DNA from: Brevundimonas sp. SORGH_AS_0993
Lineage (GTDB): Bacteria; Pseudomonadota; Alphaproteobacteria; Caulobacterales; Caulobacteraceae
Direction of reading: 5' to 3'
Assembly (NCBI RefSeq): GCF_030818545.1
Contig: NZ_JAUTAH010000001.1
Location: forward strand, 1,555,001 to 1,619,000
Length of the DNA stretch: 64,000 nucleotides
Both the position numbers and the translations under genes were made by a program. This document shows positions 11,012 to 19,296 of this stretch, in pieces (position 1 is the stretch's first letter; each line of letters starts with the position of its first letter). The notes beneath the pieces are model-generated. The model was not told where the DNA came from. It saw only the letters and a list, made by a program, of their open reading frames with translations, and did no database searches.

Positions 11012-11971
11012 TCAGGGGTGCGCCAGGAACGCCTCCACCAAGGCGGCGAACCGTTCGGGCTGGTCGGCCATGATGAAATGGCGCGATCCGTCCACCCGGA
11101 TCAGCGTCACTCCCGGCAAAGCCGAATACTCGCGCGCCCACAGGGCGTCGGCGCCCGCCGCCGACGCTCCGCCGTCGGCATCGGCGGCGTACAGAGCCGT
11201 CACCGGCGTCGTCATGGCCGCCAGCCCCGGCCGGGCATCGATCGTCATCACGTCCTTCATGGCCGAGGCGACGGCGTGGCGGTCGCTGGTCATCGACCAG
11301 GCGACGATCCGCGCCTGCTCCTCCGGCGTCCGCGAGAGTGCCTTGGCCGTGGCCTCCTGCTGAGTGCGGAACCGAGCGTCGTCCGCGCCCACGATCATGG
11401 CGGCCGCCTGGTCGGCGAACGGCCTGACGCCTTCGGGCGTCGCGGTCGGACCGAACAGGGCGCTGTAGAAGGGCAGGCTGTCCACCGTCATCAGCCGGCC
11501 GACCAGACCCGGCTGTCGCTGCGCCAGCAACAGACCGCTCAGGCCGCCCATCGAATGGCCGATCACCGCCGGCCGGTTCAGCCCGGCCTGACGGATGTAG
11601 CGGGCCAGTTCCTCGACTTCGGGCTGGACGAAAGCGCCGTCGCCATGGCGCCACGGCTCGCCCGCGAACCCGGCCAACTGCACCAGATGCACCCGATGCG
11701 TCGCCTTCAGCCGATCCGCCGTCGCCCGCCACGCCTCGCGTGAGGACGCCAGGCCGGGAATCAGGATCACGTCCGCCCCCTGCCCGACCACGTCCACCGA
11801 CAGCCGGTCCGAAACGAAGGGCGCGGCGGCCGCCGCGCCCGGACCGCCGGATCGAGCCTCGGCCCGAGCCGTGTCGTTGTCGACGCCGGCGCAGGCGATC
11901 AGAGCGCCCAGGACGACGGCCAGGCGCAGGGGCGCGAAGACGCCCCGGAAAGGGCGAACGGGATTCGACAT
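11012..11971 (-). CDS. Secreted alpha/beta hydrolase
   Basis: 319 aa. N-terminal signal sequence (basic start, hydrophobic stretch with LIACAGVD, possibly a lipobox) and an alpha/beta hydrolase core: VILIPGLASSREAW oxyanion-hole region, GHSMGG nucleophile elbow, a later ALYAADADG acid region and SRHFIMADQPERF with the catalytic His. Start at 11971 is supported by GGAG six bases upstream. Substrate unknown. It follows the XRE gene by 37 bp, and its upstream region repeats two motifs found upstream of the XRE operon, suggesting shared control. Confidence 0.88.
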   Translation of the reverse strand: MSNPVRPFRGVFAPLRLAVVLGALIACAGVDNDTARAEARSGGPGAAAAAPFVSDRLSVDVVGQGADVILIPGLASSREAWRATADRLKATHRVHLVQLAGFAGEPWRHGDGAFVQPEVEELARYIRQAGLNRPAVIGHSMGGLSGLLLAQRQPGLVGRLMTVDSLPFYSALFGPTATPEGVRPFADQAAAMIVGADDARFRTQQEATAKALSRTPEEQARIVAWSMTSDRHAVASAMKDVMTIDARPGLAAMTTPVTALYAADADGGASAAGADALWAREYSALPGVTLIRVDGSRHFIMADQPERFAALVEAFLAHP

Positions 11972-11984
11972 CACAGTCTCCAAT

Positions 11985-12012
11985 TGTAAGGTTATTCTGA
12001 CTTTCCGGTCAG
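11985..12012 (-). promoter_or_regulatory. Possible XRE operator motifs upstream of the hydrolase gene
   Basis: On the plus strand TGTAAGG (11985-11991) and the inverted repeat CTGAC-N6-GTCAG (11997-12012) lie directly upstream of the hydrolase start. Both motif types recur upstream of 12613. Shared regulation by the neighbouring XRE protein is inferred from this repetition. Confidence 0.4.
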
Positions 12013-12209
12013 GCCGAATGCGGGTTCTCGAAGATATCCTCGACCGGCCGTTCGAACACGGCGGCGATGCGATAGGCCAGGTCCAGCGACGGATCGTGCC
12101 GTTCGGTCTCCAGGGCGATCACCGCCTGACGCGACACCCCCAGCGCCTGGCCCAGCTGTTCCTGGGTCCAGCCGCGTTCGACCCGCAACAGCTTCAGACG
12201 ATTCTTCAT
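12009..12209 (-). CDS. XRE family helix-turn-helix regulator
   Basis: Compact 66 aa DNA-binding protein consisting almost entirely of one HTH_3 domain: RLKLLRVERGWTQEQLGQALGVSRQAVIALETERHDPSL. It resembles the short YozG-type regulators that are co-transcribed with small membrane proteins. Start ATG overlaps the stop of the upstream membrane protein gene (ATGA). It likely represses its own operon through the TGTAAGG-N4-CCTTACA palindrome at 12628-12645; that assignment is inference. Confidence 0.92.
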   Translation of the reverse strand: MKNRLKLLRVERGWTQEQLGQALGVSRQAVIALETERHDPSLDLAYRIAAVFERPVEDIFENPHSA

Positions 12210-12613
12210 CGGCTGCTCCGGATAAAGGGCGAGACAATGCCGTACAGGGCCCAGAACACCGGCACGATCAGCCAGGTCTGCATGTGCGGCGCCCCGGCGA
12301 AACTCTCGCCGAAGCCCCAGAACGCCGCGACCGCCAGCGTCAGCCCGGACGCGACGATGAACTGTTTGGCGGTCACGCCGCGCACGAATTCATCGCTTTC
12401 GCGCATCAGCGCCAGGGTCGCCCAGATTTGACCGATCACAGGCGCCGAAACCACCGCCGCCAGCACCCAGGCCGTCGGCCTGCCCATGATTTCGTCGAAG
12501 GCGTCCGTGGTCATCATCGCCACGGAGATGGCGACATAGGGCGCGGTGAACGCCATCGTGCGGATCAGATAGCGCCGATGCGCCGGCGTTCCGGTCTTCC
12601 AGGCAGCGAACAT
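12206..12613 (-). CDS. Four-helix membrane protein paired with XRE regulator
   Basis: 135 aa protein with about four predicted membrane helices (roughly residues 20-38, 48-68, 85-102 and 112-128) and no recognised catalytic motif. A good GGAG ribosome site lies upstream of the ATG. It is the first gene of a two-gene unit with the XRE regulator, a frequent arrangement for small membrane proteins of unknown function (DUF2178/DUF2975-like pairs). I do not recognise the precise family. Confidence 0.78.
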   Translation of the reverse strand: MFAAWKTGTPAHRRYLIRTMAFTAPYVAISVAMMTTDAFDEIMGRPTAWVLAAVVSAPVIGQIWATLALMRESDEFVRGVTAKQFIVASGLTLAVAAFWGFGESFAGAPHMQTWLIVPVFWALYGIVSPFIRSSR

Positions 12614-12627
12614 CGGGAGCTCCTTCT

Positions 12628-12682
12628 TGTAAGGCCAACCTTACATTGGCTTGATGTCATGTCAACCTGACTTTTTGTCAGG
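12628..12682 (-). promoter_or_regulatory. Promoter and palindromic operators of the XRE operon
   Basis: A perfect palindrome TGTAAGG-CCAA-CCTTACA (12628-12645) and a second perfect inverted repeat CCTGAC-TTTTT-GTCAGG (12666-12682) flank a TTGACA-like -35 on the minus strand (12658-12663). The first palindrome would overlap the -10 region, the classical place for an autorepressor. Confidence 0.6.
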
Positions 12683-12739
12683 ATATCCCCACATTCATCC
12701 GTTGCTTTTCCAGACGCGCCGACGGGGTTAGACTGCGCC

Positions 12740-13750
12740 ATGCCCGCCGCACCGCGCATCGCTCCGTCGATTCTGTTCACGCCCCAAGAATGGGCGCCGT
12801 TCCAAACGCGCTCGGCCTGGGTCGGGCCGCTTCTGGTTCTGCATTGCTGGGCGGTGATCGGCCTGGCCGTGACGGCGGGGGTGATGGCCCCCTGGCTGAT
12901 CCCGATCTGCGTCATGGTCGTCGGCACGCGCCAGCTGGGCCTGGCCATCCTGATGCACGAGGCGGCGCACGGCGGCCTGTCCAGGAACGCCCGCCTGAAC
13001 GATTTCCTGGGCCACTGGCTGTGCGCCGTGCCCATCGGCGCCAGTCTGAAGGACTACCGCCCCTATCATCTGCGCCATCACCGTTTCGTCCAGCAGCCCG
13101 AGGATCCGGACCGGATGCTGTCGGCGCCCTTCCCCGTTACGCCCGCCTCGCTGCGACGCAAGCTGATCCGCGACCTGACCGGCCAGACCTTCTTCAAGCA
13201 GCGAGTGCTGCTGCCCCTGGCCCAAATCCGCGCCGCGCCGTCCTCAAGCGATAGCGCGAAGGGACTGCGCTCAAGCAGCCCGACAAGCGATAGCGCAAAA
13301 GGAATGCACGAAGCCGCCCACGATTATGAGTCCATCGTCATCGGACGGTCTGTCCTGCCTTTCCTGGCGTTCAACGCCGTCCTGCTGGCCGGCTTCATCG
13401 CGGCGGGCGTCTGGTGGGCCTTCTTCGCCCTGTGGCTGCTGCCGATGGCGACCTGGTTCCCGATGGTCACGCGGCTGAGAAACATCGCCGAACACGCCTG
13501 TGTCGAGGGCGGTGGCACGAACGCCTTCCGCGCCGCCCGCACCACCCGCGCCCGCTGGTGGGAACGCGCCTTCATCGCCCCCTATTGGGTCAACTTCCAC
13601 GCCGAGCATCATCTGTTCATGCATGTGCCCTGTTGGAAGCTGCCGGCCCTGCACCGCGCCGTGCGCGCCCGGCCGCAAGGGCGGGCGGTGGAGGTCGCGC
13701 CCGGCTATCTGGACGTGCTGCGCAGCGTGACGACACGCCCCGCCCCGTGA
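12740..13750 (+). CDS. Fatty acid desaturase family protein
   Basis: 336 aa membrane di-iron enzyme. The three histidine boxes are present: HEAAHGG (about residue 74), HLRHH (about residue 111) and HAEHH (about residue 295), with four hydrophobic segments between. It could desaturate an acyl chain or hydroxylate another lipid; substrate is not evident. An unusual serine-rich insert (about residues 168-191) is encoded by an in-frame duplicated DNA repeat at 13245-13303. The GTGA overlap with the downstream methyltransferase implies co-translation. Confidence 0.9.
   Translation: MPAAPRIAPSILFTPQEWAPFQTRSAWVGPLLVLHCWAVIGLAVTAGVMAPWLIPICVMVVGTRQLGLAILMHEAAHGGLSRNARLNDFLGHWLCAVPIGASLKDYRPYHLRHHRFVQQPEDPDRMLSAPFPVTPASLRRKLIRDLTGQTFFKQRVLLPLAQIRAAPSSSDSAKGLRSSSPTSDSAKGMHEAAHDYESIVIGRSVLPFLAFNAVLLAGFIAAGVWWAFFALWLLPMATWFPMVTRLRNIAEHACVEGGGTNAFRAARTTRARWWERAFIAPYWVNFHAEHHLFMHVPCWKLPALHRAVRARPQGRAVEVAPGYLDVLRSVTTRPAP
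13245..13303. repeat. In-frame 39-bp-spaced direct repeat inside the desaturase gene
   Basis: Two 20-bp copies (13245-13264 and 13284-13303) agree at 18 of 20 positions and are offset by 39 bp, exactly 13 codons. They encode repeated SDSAKG segments in a cytosolic loop. A related CAAGCAGCGCGAAGC-type sequence occurs near 35137, so the insert may derive from a small dispersed palindromic element. Confidence 0.65.
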
Positions 13751-14397
13751 CCGTCGCCGATCCCGCCGCCTTCGTCCGCAGCCAGACTCGGCTGCAGCCC
13801 GTGCCGCACGCGCCCGAAATCTCCCTGTGGCTGGCCGATGAGATCACGCCGATTTGGCGCCTGACCGAGGAGGAGCTGGGCCAGATGGGCCTGCCGCCGC
13901 CGTTCTGGGCCTTCGCCTGGGCGGGCGGCCAGGCCCTGGCGCGCTATGTGCTGGATCATCCGCACGAGGTCGCCGGCATGCGGGTTCTGGACTTCGCCGC
14001 CGGCTCGGGCCTGGTCGGCGTGGCGGCGATGCGGGCGGGGGCGGCCCAGGTCCTGTGCGCCGACATCGACCCCTTCTGCCAGGCGGCGGTGGCGGCCAAT
14101 GCACAGGCCAACGGCGTGGTCCTGGGCTTTACCGACCGCAATCTTCTGGAGGCGCCGCCGCCCCCGGTGGATGTCATCTGCGCCGGGGACATCTGCTACG
14201 AAAAACCGATGACCGAGGCGGTTCTGGCCTGGCTGGATCAGGCGCGGGCGAAGGGGACACGGGTGCTGATCGGCGATCCGGGCCGCACCTACTTCCCCCG
14301 CTCGGGCCTGAACTTCCTAGCCGAATACCGCGTGCCGACGACGCGGGAGCTGGAGGACCAGGAGATCAAGCGATCCTCCGTCTGGGCCATGCCTTGA
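13747..14397 (+). CDS. Class I SAM-dependent methyltransferase (ETFB lysine methyltransferase-like)
   Basis: 216 aa. A Rossmann-like methyltransferase core is clear: VLDFAAGSGLVGVAAMRAGA (SAM-binding motif I), ADIDPFC (acidic loop) and AGDICYEKPM (motif IV position). The layout resembles the protein lysine methyltransferases related to ETFB methyltransferase and PrmA. The start is a GTG overlapping the desaturase stop (GTGA). Substrate protein is not identifiable here; link with the desaturase is by coupling only. Confidence 0.85.
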   Translation: MTVADPAAFVRSQTRLQPVPHAPEISLWLADEITPIWRLTEEELGQMGLPPPFWAFAWAGGQALARYVLDHPHEVAGMRVLDFAAGSGLVGVAAMRAGAAQVLCADIDPFCQAAVAANAQANGVVLGFTDRNLLEAPPPPVDVICAGDICYEKPMTEAVLAWLDQARAKGTRVLIGDPGRTYFPRSGLNFLAEYRVPTTRELEDQEIKRSSVWAMP

Positions 14398-14418
14398 GCC
14401 TGTCAGAGAGCCTGTCAG

Positions 14419-14455
14419 CCGTTATTCCGGGGCTTCGCAGGACGAACCCGCGTCA
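14419..14455. repeat. Partial copy of the 8845 dispersed repeat
   Basis: The stretch starting CGTTATTCCGGGGC and continuing GGACGAACCCGCG closely matches the left arm of the repeat at 8845-8962 (CGTCATTCCGCGGC, GGACGAACCCGG). It lies after the methyltransferase stop and seems to be a half-element. Confidence 0.5.
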
Positions 14456-14508
14456 GGCCGCCCTGCATGGGCCGCCCTGCATGGGCCGCCCTGCATGGGC
14501 CGCCCTGC
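14456..14508. repeat. 14-bp tandem repeat, about 3.8 copies
   Basis: Unit GGCCGCCCTGCATG occurs three times in full (14456-14497), followed by GGCCGCCCTGC. It ends exactly at the stop codon of the convergent PfpI-like gene. The unit contains a GGCCGCCC/GGGC self-complementary potential. It is probably a slippage-prone minisatellite between convergent genes. Confidence 0.85.
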
Positions 14509-15072
14509 TTACGCCGCCTGACCTTCGTGGCGCCCCTCACCGAATTCCTCGATCATCTTGGCGTTGAAGGCCGGGATGTCGTCGGGGCAGCGGCTGGTGA
14601 CGAGTCCCTGATCCACCACCACTTCTTCATTGACCACATTGGCCCCGGCGTTCTTCAGGTCGGTGCGGATGCTCTCGAACGACGTCATCGTGCGCCCCTC
14701 GACCACGCCCGCTTCGATCAGCAGCCAGGGCGCGTGACAGATGGCGGCGACCGGCTTGCCCGCATCGAAGAAGGCCCGCACGAAGGCCACCGCATCCGCA
14801 TCGGCGCGTAACAAGTCAGGGTTGGCCACCCCGCCCGGCAGCAGCAGAGCGGAATAGGTCGAGGCGTCCACCGCCGCCACCGCCTTGTCGGCCGTCACCT
14901 TGTCGCCCGGCGTCAGATGATCGAAGCCCTGGAACTCGCCGGCCTTCAGCGACACGATCTCGACCACCGCGCCCGCATCCTTCAGCGCCTTCATCGGTTC
15001 ATTCAGTTCGACCAGCTCGACGCCGTCGGTCGCCAGGATGGCGACGGTCTTGCCGGAAAGGGATTGGGCCAT
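14509..15072 (-). CDS. DJ-1/PfpI family protein (type 1 glutamine amidotransferase-like)
   Basis: 187 aa, standard length for a PfpI/YhbO-type protein of the DJ-1 superfamily; members act as deglycases, chaperones or proteases under stress. The nucleophile-elbow segment AAICHAPWLLIEAG carries the conserved Cys followed by His, and PGGVANPD and TSRCPDD are typical. Start at MAQSLSGK is supported by GGAG eight bases upstream; the longer frame to 15117 is unlikely. The specific activity cannot be read from sequence. Confidence 0.93.
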   Translation of the reverse strand: MAQSLSGKTVAILATDGVELVELNEPMKALKDAGAVVEIVSLKAGEFQGFDHLTPGDKVTADKAVAAVDASTYSALLLPGGVANPDLLRADADAVAFVRAFFDAGKPVAAICHAPWLLIEAGVVEGRTMTSFESIRTDLKNAGANVVNEEVVVDQGLVTSRCPDDIPAFNAKMIEEFGEGRHEGQAA

Positions 15073-15178
15073 GGGATACACTCCGTTTTGGAAAGGGGTT
15101 CGGCGCCATGAACCCACGGCAAGTCAAAGGGTTGCGGCTCCGCTTGTCGCGCGCGGCCGTCCGCCCCACTTGTCAGTC

Positions 15179-15538
15179 ATGCGAACGCTCCTGACCCTGA
15201 CGACCCTGCTGGCGGCCGCCGCGACGCCTGTCCTCGCCCAGACCTATCCTGCCCCCGGCCGCCCATACGGCGCCTATCCGGGCGGCGTCCCGGCCGCCAT
15301 CGCCGACCAGCATCGCTACGAGAACGACCGCCTGCGCACCCAATCCCAATCGAACGCCGAACAGGCCCGCCAGCAGCAGATCGAGACCCAGCTTCGCCTG
15401 CGCGCCATCGAATCCGCCCGCGAACCTGCGGCGGCGTCCGCCCTGCCGCCCCGCCCCCTCTACAGCTCCGAACAGGAGCGCGCGCTGCGCCAGTCCGCCG
15501 CCGAACGCCGCCAGCAGACCGCGCAGGGCATCAGCTAG
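15179..15538 (+). CDS. Hypothetical secreted Gln/Arg-rich protein, possibly truncated
   Basis: 119 aa with a clear signal peptide (MRTLLTLTTLLAAAATPVLAQ) and a mature region with a Pro/Gly/Tyr-rich start and a Gln/Arg/Glu-rich, probably helical remainder. No enzymatic motif. The frame is closed by TAG, but directly after it the same frame continues for nine sense codons (IDAWLDRPR) to a TAA. This looks like a coding tail cut off by a nonsense change (CAG to TAG would restore it). Periplasmic location is predicted; function unknown. Confidence 0.72.
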   Translation: MRTLLTLTTLLAAAATPVLAQTYPAPGRPYGAYPGGVPAAIADQHRYENDRLRTQSQSNAEQARQQQIETQLRLRAIESAREPAAASALPPRPLYSSEQERALRQSAAERRQQTAQGIS

Positions 15539-15635
15539 ATCGACGCCTGGCTGGATCGGCCGCGCTAAGACCACGCATCCCTTCCCTCGCCCCCGCGTTC
15601 CGGCCTAGCTTAGGTGGTCATCTGGAGAACGACAT

Positions 15636-16487
15636 ATGCGCTGGCGGGGTGGGGAAACGAGCGGCCGGATCGAGGATCGACGGGGTTTGGGCGGCGGCGC
15701 CATCGCAGGCGGCGGCATCGGCGTTGGCGTGCTGGCCCTGATCGGCTATTTCGTCTTCGGCATCGATCCCGCGACCACGACCCAGTTGGCCAGCCAGTTC
15801 GGCGGCGTCGGCGCGACCGAGCAGCAGGGGCAGATGGGCACGCCCAAGGACGAGGCCGGTCGGTTCGTCGACGTCATCGGCACGAACATTGACAAGGTTT
15901 GGGCGCAGAAGCTGGAAGGCTATCAGCCGCCCAAGGTCGCGATCTACGAACAGGGCACCCCGACCGGCTGCGGCTACGGCCAGTCGGCCATGGGGCCCTT
16001 CTATTGCCCGACCGACAAGACCGTCTATCTGGACCTGAACTTCTGGCAGGAGATGGAGACCCAGCTCGGGGCCTCCGGCGCCGACTTCGCCCGCGCCTAT
16101 GTCATCGCCCACGAATTCGGCCACCACGTCCAGACCCTGACCGGCACTTCGGATCAGGTCCGTCAGGCCCAGCAGCGCGCCAGCGGTCAGGGCGAGGCCA
16201 ACCGCTATTCCGTCGCCTTGGAGCTTCAGGCCGACTGCTACGCCGGTGTCTGGGCCAGGAACGCCGCCGCCGTCTCCAATGGCCAGGTCGCGCTGGAGCC
16301 CGGCGACATCGAAGAGGGCATGAAGACCGCCCAGGCCATCGGCGACGACACCCTGCAACATCGCGGCGGCGGTCGCGTCTCGCCCGAAAGCTTCACCCAC
16401 GGCTCCTCGGCCCAGCGGGTCGAATGGCTGCAGCGCGGATATCAGTCGGGCGATCCTGCGTCGTGCGACACCTTTTCCGGCGCCTGA
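15636..16487 (+). CDS. Neutral zinc metallopeptidase (YpfJ family)
   Basis: 283 aa. N-terminal RRGLGGG-type segment, one membrane anchor (about residues 22-46), then an extracytoplasmic zincin-like domain with the HEFGHHVQ zinc motif (near residue 163), the downstream LELQADCYAGVWA containing the third ligand, and PESFTHGSSAQR near the C-terminus. All these match the YpfJ/KPN_02809 family. Likely a membrane-anchored periplasmic peptidase with unknown substrate. Confidence 0.95.
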   Translation: MRWRGGETSGRIEDRRGLGGGAIAGGGIGVGVLALIGYFVFGIDPATTTQLASQFGGVGATEQQGQMGTPKDEAGRFVDVIGTNIDKVWAQKLEGYQPPKVAIYEQGTPTGCGYGQSAMGPFYCPTDKTVYLDLNFWQEMETQLGASGADFARAYVIAHEFGHHVQTLTGTSDQVRQAQQRASGQGEANRYSVALELQADCYAGVWARNAAAVSNGQVALEPGDIEEGMKTAQAIGDDTLQHRGGGRVSPESFTHGSSAQRVEWLQRGYQSGDPASCDTFSGA

Positions 16488-16525
16488 TCGCCCACCTTTT
16501 TCCCGAAACGATAGACTGACTGACG

Positions 16526-18163
16526 ATGCATGACCGCGCCGGCCTGACCGCACGCCCCGAAGACCTGATCGACCTGGATGCCCTGCTCGGCGCCTATGAG
16601 GCGGTGAGGCCCGACATCACCGATCCGCAGCAGCGGGTCGTCTTCGGCACCTCGGGCCACCGGGGGTCCAGTCTGGACGGCGCCTTCAACCAGGCCCATA
16701 TCCTGGCCATCGCCCAGTCGATCGCCGAATACCGCGCGGCGCAAGGGATCGACGGTCCCCTTTTTCTGGGACAGGACACCCACGGCCTGTCCGAGCCGGC
16801 CTTCCGCACGACGCTGGAGGTTCTGATCGCCAACGGGGTCGAGGTGCTGATCGACGCCCGCGACGGCTATACCCCCACCCCCGCCGTGTCCCACGCCATC
16901 CTGACCCACAACCGCACAAACGCGCGGCAGGCCGACGGCGTCCTGATCACGCCTTCGCACAATCCGCCCCGCGACGGCGGCATCAAATACAATCCTCCCT
17001 CTGGAGGCCCGGCGGGGGGCGAGGCCACCGCCGCCATCGCCGCCCGCGCCAACCAGTTGATCGAGGGCGGCCTGACCCAGGTGCGCCGCGTCCCCTTCGC
17101 CCAGGCGCATGCGGCGGCCGGGCGGTTCGACTATCTGTCCGCCTATATCGACGATCTACCCAGCGTGCTGGACCTGGACGTCATTCGAAATGCCGGGGTC
17201 CGCATCGGCGCCGATCCGCTGGGCGGCGCGGCCGTCGCCTATTGGGGCGAGATCGCAACGCGGCACCGACTGGACCTGACCGTGGTGAACGACGCCGTCG
17301 ATCCGCGCTGGGCCTTCATGCCGCTGGACGCCGACGGCAAGATCCGCATGGACTGTTCGTCGCCCTCGGCCATGGCCGGTCTGATCGGCATGATGAAGGG
17401 GGGTTCGGCCTATGACGTCGCCTTCGGCAACGACGCCGATGCGGATCGCCACGGCGTCGTCACCCCCGACGCGGGCCTGATGAACCCCAACCACTTCCTG
17501 GCCGTCGCCATCGCCTATCTGTTCGCCCATCGGCCGGGCTGGGGCGCCGAGGTGGCGGTGGGCAAGACCCTGGTGTCCTCCTCCATGATCGACCGGGTCG
17601 TGGCCGGCCTGGGGCGCCGCCTGGTGGAAACGCCGGTGGGGTTCAAACATTTCGTGCCGGGGCTGCTGGACGGCTCGGTGGGCTTCGGCGGCGAGGAGTC
17701 GGCCGGGGCGTCCTTCCTGCGACGCGACGGGACGGTCTGGACCACCGACAAGGACGGGCTTTTGCTGTGCCTGTTGGCCGCCGAAATCCAGGGCCGCACG
17801 GGAAGCAGCGCCAGCCGCCTCTACGACGACCTGACCGACCGCTACGGCGCGCCCGCCTATGCCCGGATGGACGCCCCGGCGACGCGGTCGGAGAAGGCGC
17901 GTCTGTCCGCCCTGTCGCCCGCCGACGTCACCGCCACCACCCTGGCCGGCCAGCCCATCGTCGACATCCTGACGAAGGCGCCCGGAAACGGCGAGGCCAT
18001 CGGCGGGCTGAAGGTCGTGACCCAGGACGCCTGGTTCGCCGCCCGGCCGTCGGGGACAGAGGACGTCTACAAGATCTACGCCGAATCCTTCCTGGGCGCC
18101 GACCATCTGGCGACGGTCCAGGCCGAGGCCAAGGCGGTCGTCGGCGCCGCTCTGGCGGGCTGA
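16526..18163 (+). CDS. pgm: Phosphoglucomutase (alpha-D-glucose phosphate-specific)
   Basis: Interconverts glucose 1- and 6-phosphate. 545 aa, the usual length of the Pgm class. Motifs: [11 protein letters not shown] near the N-terminus, [15 protein letters not shown] with the phosphorylated Ser, [12 protein letters not shown] metal-binding loop, [11 protein letters not shown] sugar-binding loop and [14 protein letters not shown] phosphate-binding loop. It converges exactly on the protease gene with no spacer (stop codons at 18161-18163 and 18164-18166). Confidence 0.97.
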   Translation: MHDRAGLTARPEDLIDLDALLGAYEAVRPDITDPQQRVVFGTSGHRGSSLDGAFNQAHILAIAQSIAEYRAAQGIDGPLFLGQDTHGLSEPAFRTTLEVLIANGVEVLIDARDGYTPTPAVSHAILTHNRTNARQADGVLITPSHNPPRDGGIKYNPPSGGPAGGEATAAIAARANQLIEGGLTQVRRVPFAQAHAAAGRFDYLSAYIDDLPSVLDLDVIRNAGVRIGADPLGGAAVAYWGEIATRHRLDLTVVNDAVDPRWAFMPLDADGKIRMDCSSPSAMAGLIGMMKGGSAYDVAFGNDADADRHGVVTPDAGLMNPNHFLAVAIAYLFAHRPGWGAEVAVGKTLVSSSMIDRVVAGLGRRLVETPVGFKHFVPGLLDGSVGFGGEESAGASFLRRDGTVWTTDKDGLLLCLLAAEIQGRTGSSASRLYDDLTDRYGAPAYARMDAPATRSEKARLSALSPADVTATTLAGQPIVDILTKAPGNGEAIGGLKVVTQDAWFAARPSGTEDVYKIYAESFLGADHLATVQAEAKAVVGAALAG

Positions 18164-19120
18164 TCAGGGTTCCACCGTAAGCTCCAGCGGCCGGGCGACC
18201 CACAGCCCCGGCCGGCCCAGGTCCATGGCCATGCGCCGCTCGGCGAAGGCGGCCATGCCGACCAAGGCGCGCGGAAAGCCGGGCACGAGCACGTCGTTAT
18301 AAATGGCCACCTCGGCCCGGCGATGCAGTTCGTCGCCGATGGTCAATGTGCGGACGCGCACCGTCTCGGCCTGGATCACCCCGCCCAGAACGATGCTGCG
18401 GCCCGCCCGCCGCTCGCGCCCGTCCAGCAGGCCCGCGCCGCGGGCCGCGTCGCGCGTCAGGGCCACAAGGGCCGAGGCGCCGGTGTCCACCACCGCCTCC
18501 ACCGTCGCGCCCTCCACCGTGATGGTGGTCTCCAGCGCGCGACCGGCGCGCCGCACGGACAGGGCCGTCAGGGCCGCAGGCGGGGTCCAGCCGGCGCGCG
18601 GCGCGAACCGCAACCGACGCGCCCGGGCGTCCAGCTCCAGCACCAGTTCGGCCAGCACGTCCTGGCCCAGGATCAGCCCGGCCCCCAGCCCGGCCTCGCC
18701 CGCCAGCGGCCCCAGGTCCAGGAGCGCGGCGCGCAGTCCGTCCAGCCGCAGGGCGCGGCCGCCCACGCCGATCGACACGTCCAGGGTCGCGCCGCGCCCC
18801 ATCTGCGCCCCGCCGCCCACGCCATAAGCGACCATGGGAATGTCGAACAGGTTGGTCAGGCCCAGCCGCTGCACCAGCGACCGATCCACCGCCGAATATT
18901 GCGCGCCTGAATCCACCAGCGCCCGCACCGGCTGACCGTTGACGCTCAGCGCCAGGGTGGGGGTCGTCGCCAGCGCCTCTGCATAGGGAAGCCAGTCGGT
19001 CGGACCGTCGGCGAACGCGGCCGTCGGCCGACGCCAGACGACGTGGTCGCGCACCCACCAGGCCCCGCCCACGGCGCCGGCGACCAGGCCCAGCCGGATC
19101 AGAAGATCGCGTCGTCTCAT
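18164..19120 (-). CDS. Retropepsin-like aspartyl protease family protein
   Basis: 318 aa with a twin-arginine-like N-terminus (MRRRDLLIRLGLVAGAVGG) and two aspartic-protease half-domains: ALVDSGAQYSAVD (first active Asp) and AVVDTGASALVALT (second). The duplicated DSGA/DTGA pattern matches periplasmic retropepsin-like proteins. The ATG at 19120 is selected because the Tat motif begins there and the only upstream start is TTG. GGAG lies only one base away, so initiation is not ideal. Role unknown. Confidence 0.85.
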   Translation of the reverse strand: MRRRDLLIRLGLVAGAVGGAWWVRDHVVWRRPTAAFADGPTDWLPYAEALATTPTLALSVNGQPVRALVDSGAQYSAVDRSLVQRLGLTNLFDIPMVAYGVGGGAQMGRGATLDVSIGVGGRALRLDGLRAALLDLGPLAGEAGLGAGLILGQDVLAELVLELDARARRLRFAPRAGWTPPAALTALSVRRAGRALETTITVEGATVEAVVDTGASALVALTRDAARGAGLLDGRERRAGRSIVLGGVIQAETVRVRTLTIGDELHRRAEVAIYNDVLVPGFPRALVGMAAFAERRMAMDLGRPGLWVARPLELTVEP

Positions 19121-19296
19121 GCTCCAGACATGGACCCCCTGGTCGCCGGATACCAGCGCAGGCAAGGTCGCAGGGGATGCTCGGCACGGAAATTGTCCCG
19201 CACCGGGCGCAGACTCGCCACAGGCGCCAAAAACATCCCCGTTTCGACCACAAACGGGGTGACGCCGCCGTTCGCTCTGGCTAGGACCAAGCCGTC

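Noticed and set aside
14456..14508. Short repeats as a CRISPR array
   Set aside because: Units are directly adjacent 14-mers without spacers and there are no cas genes.
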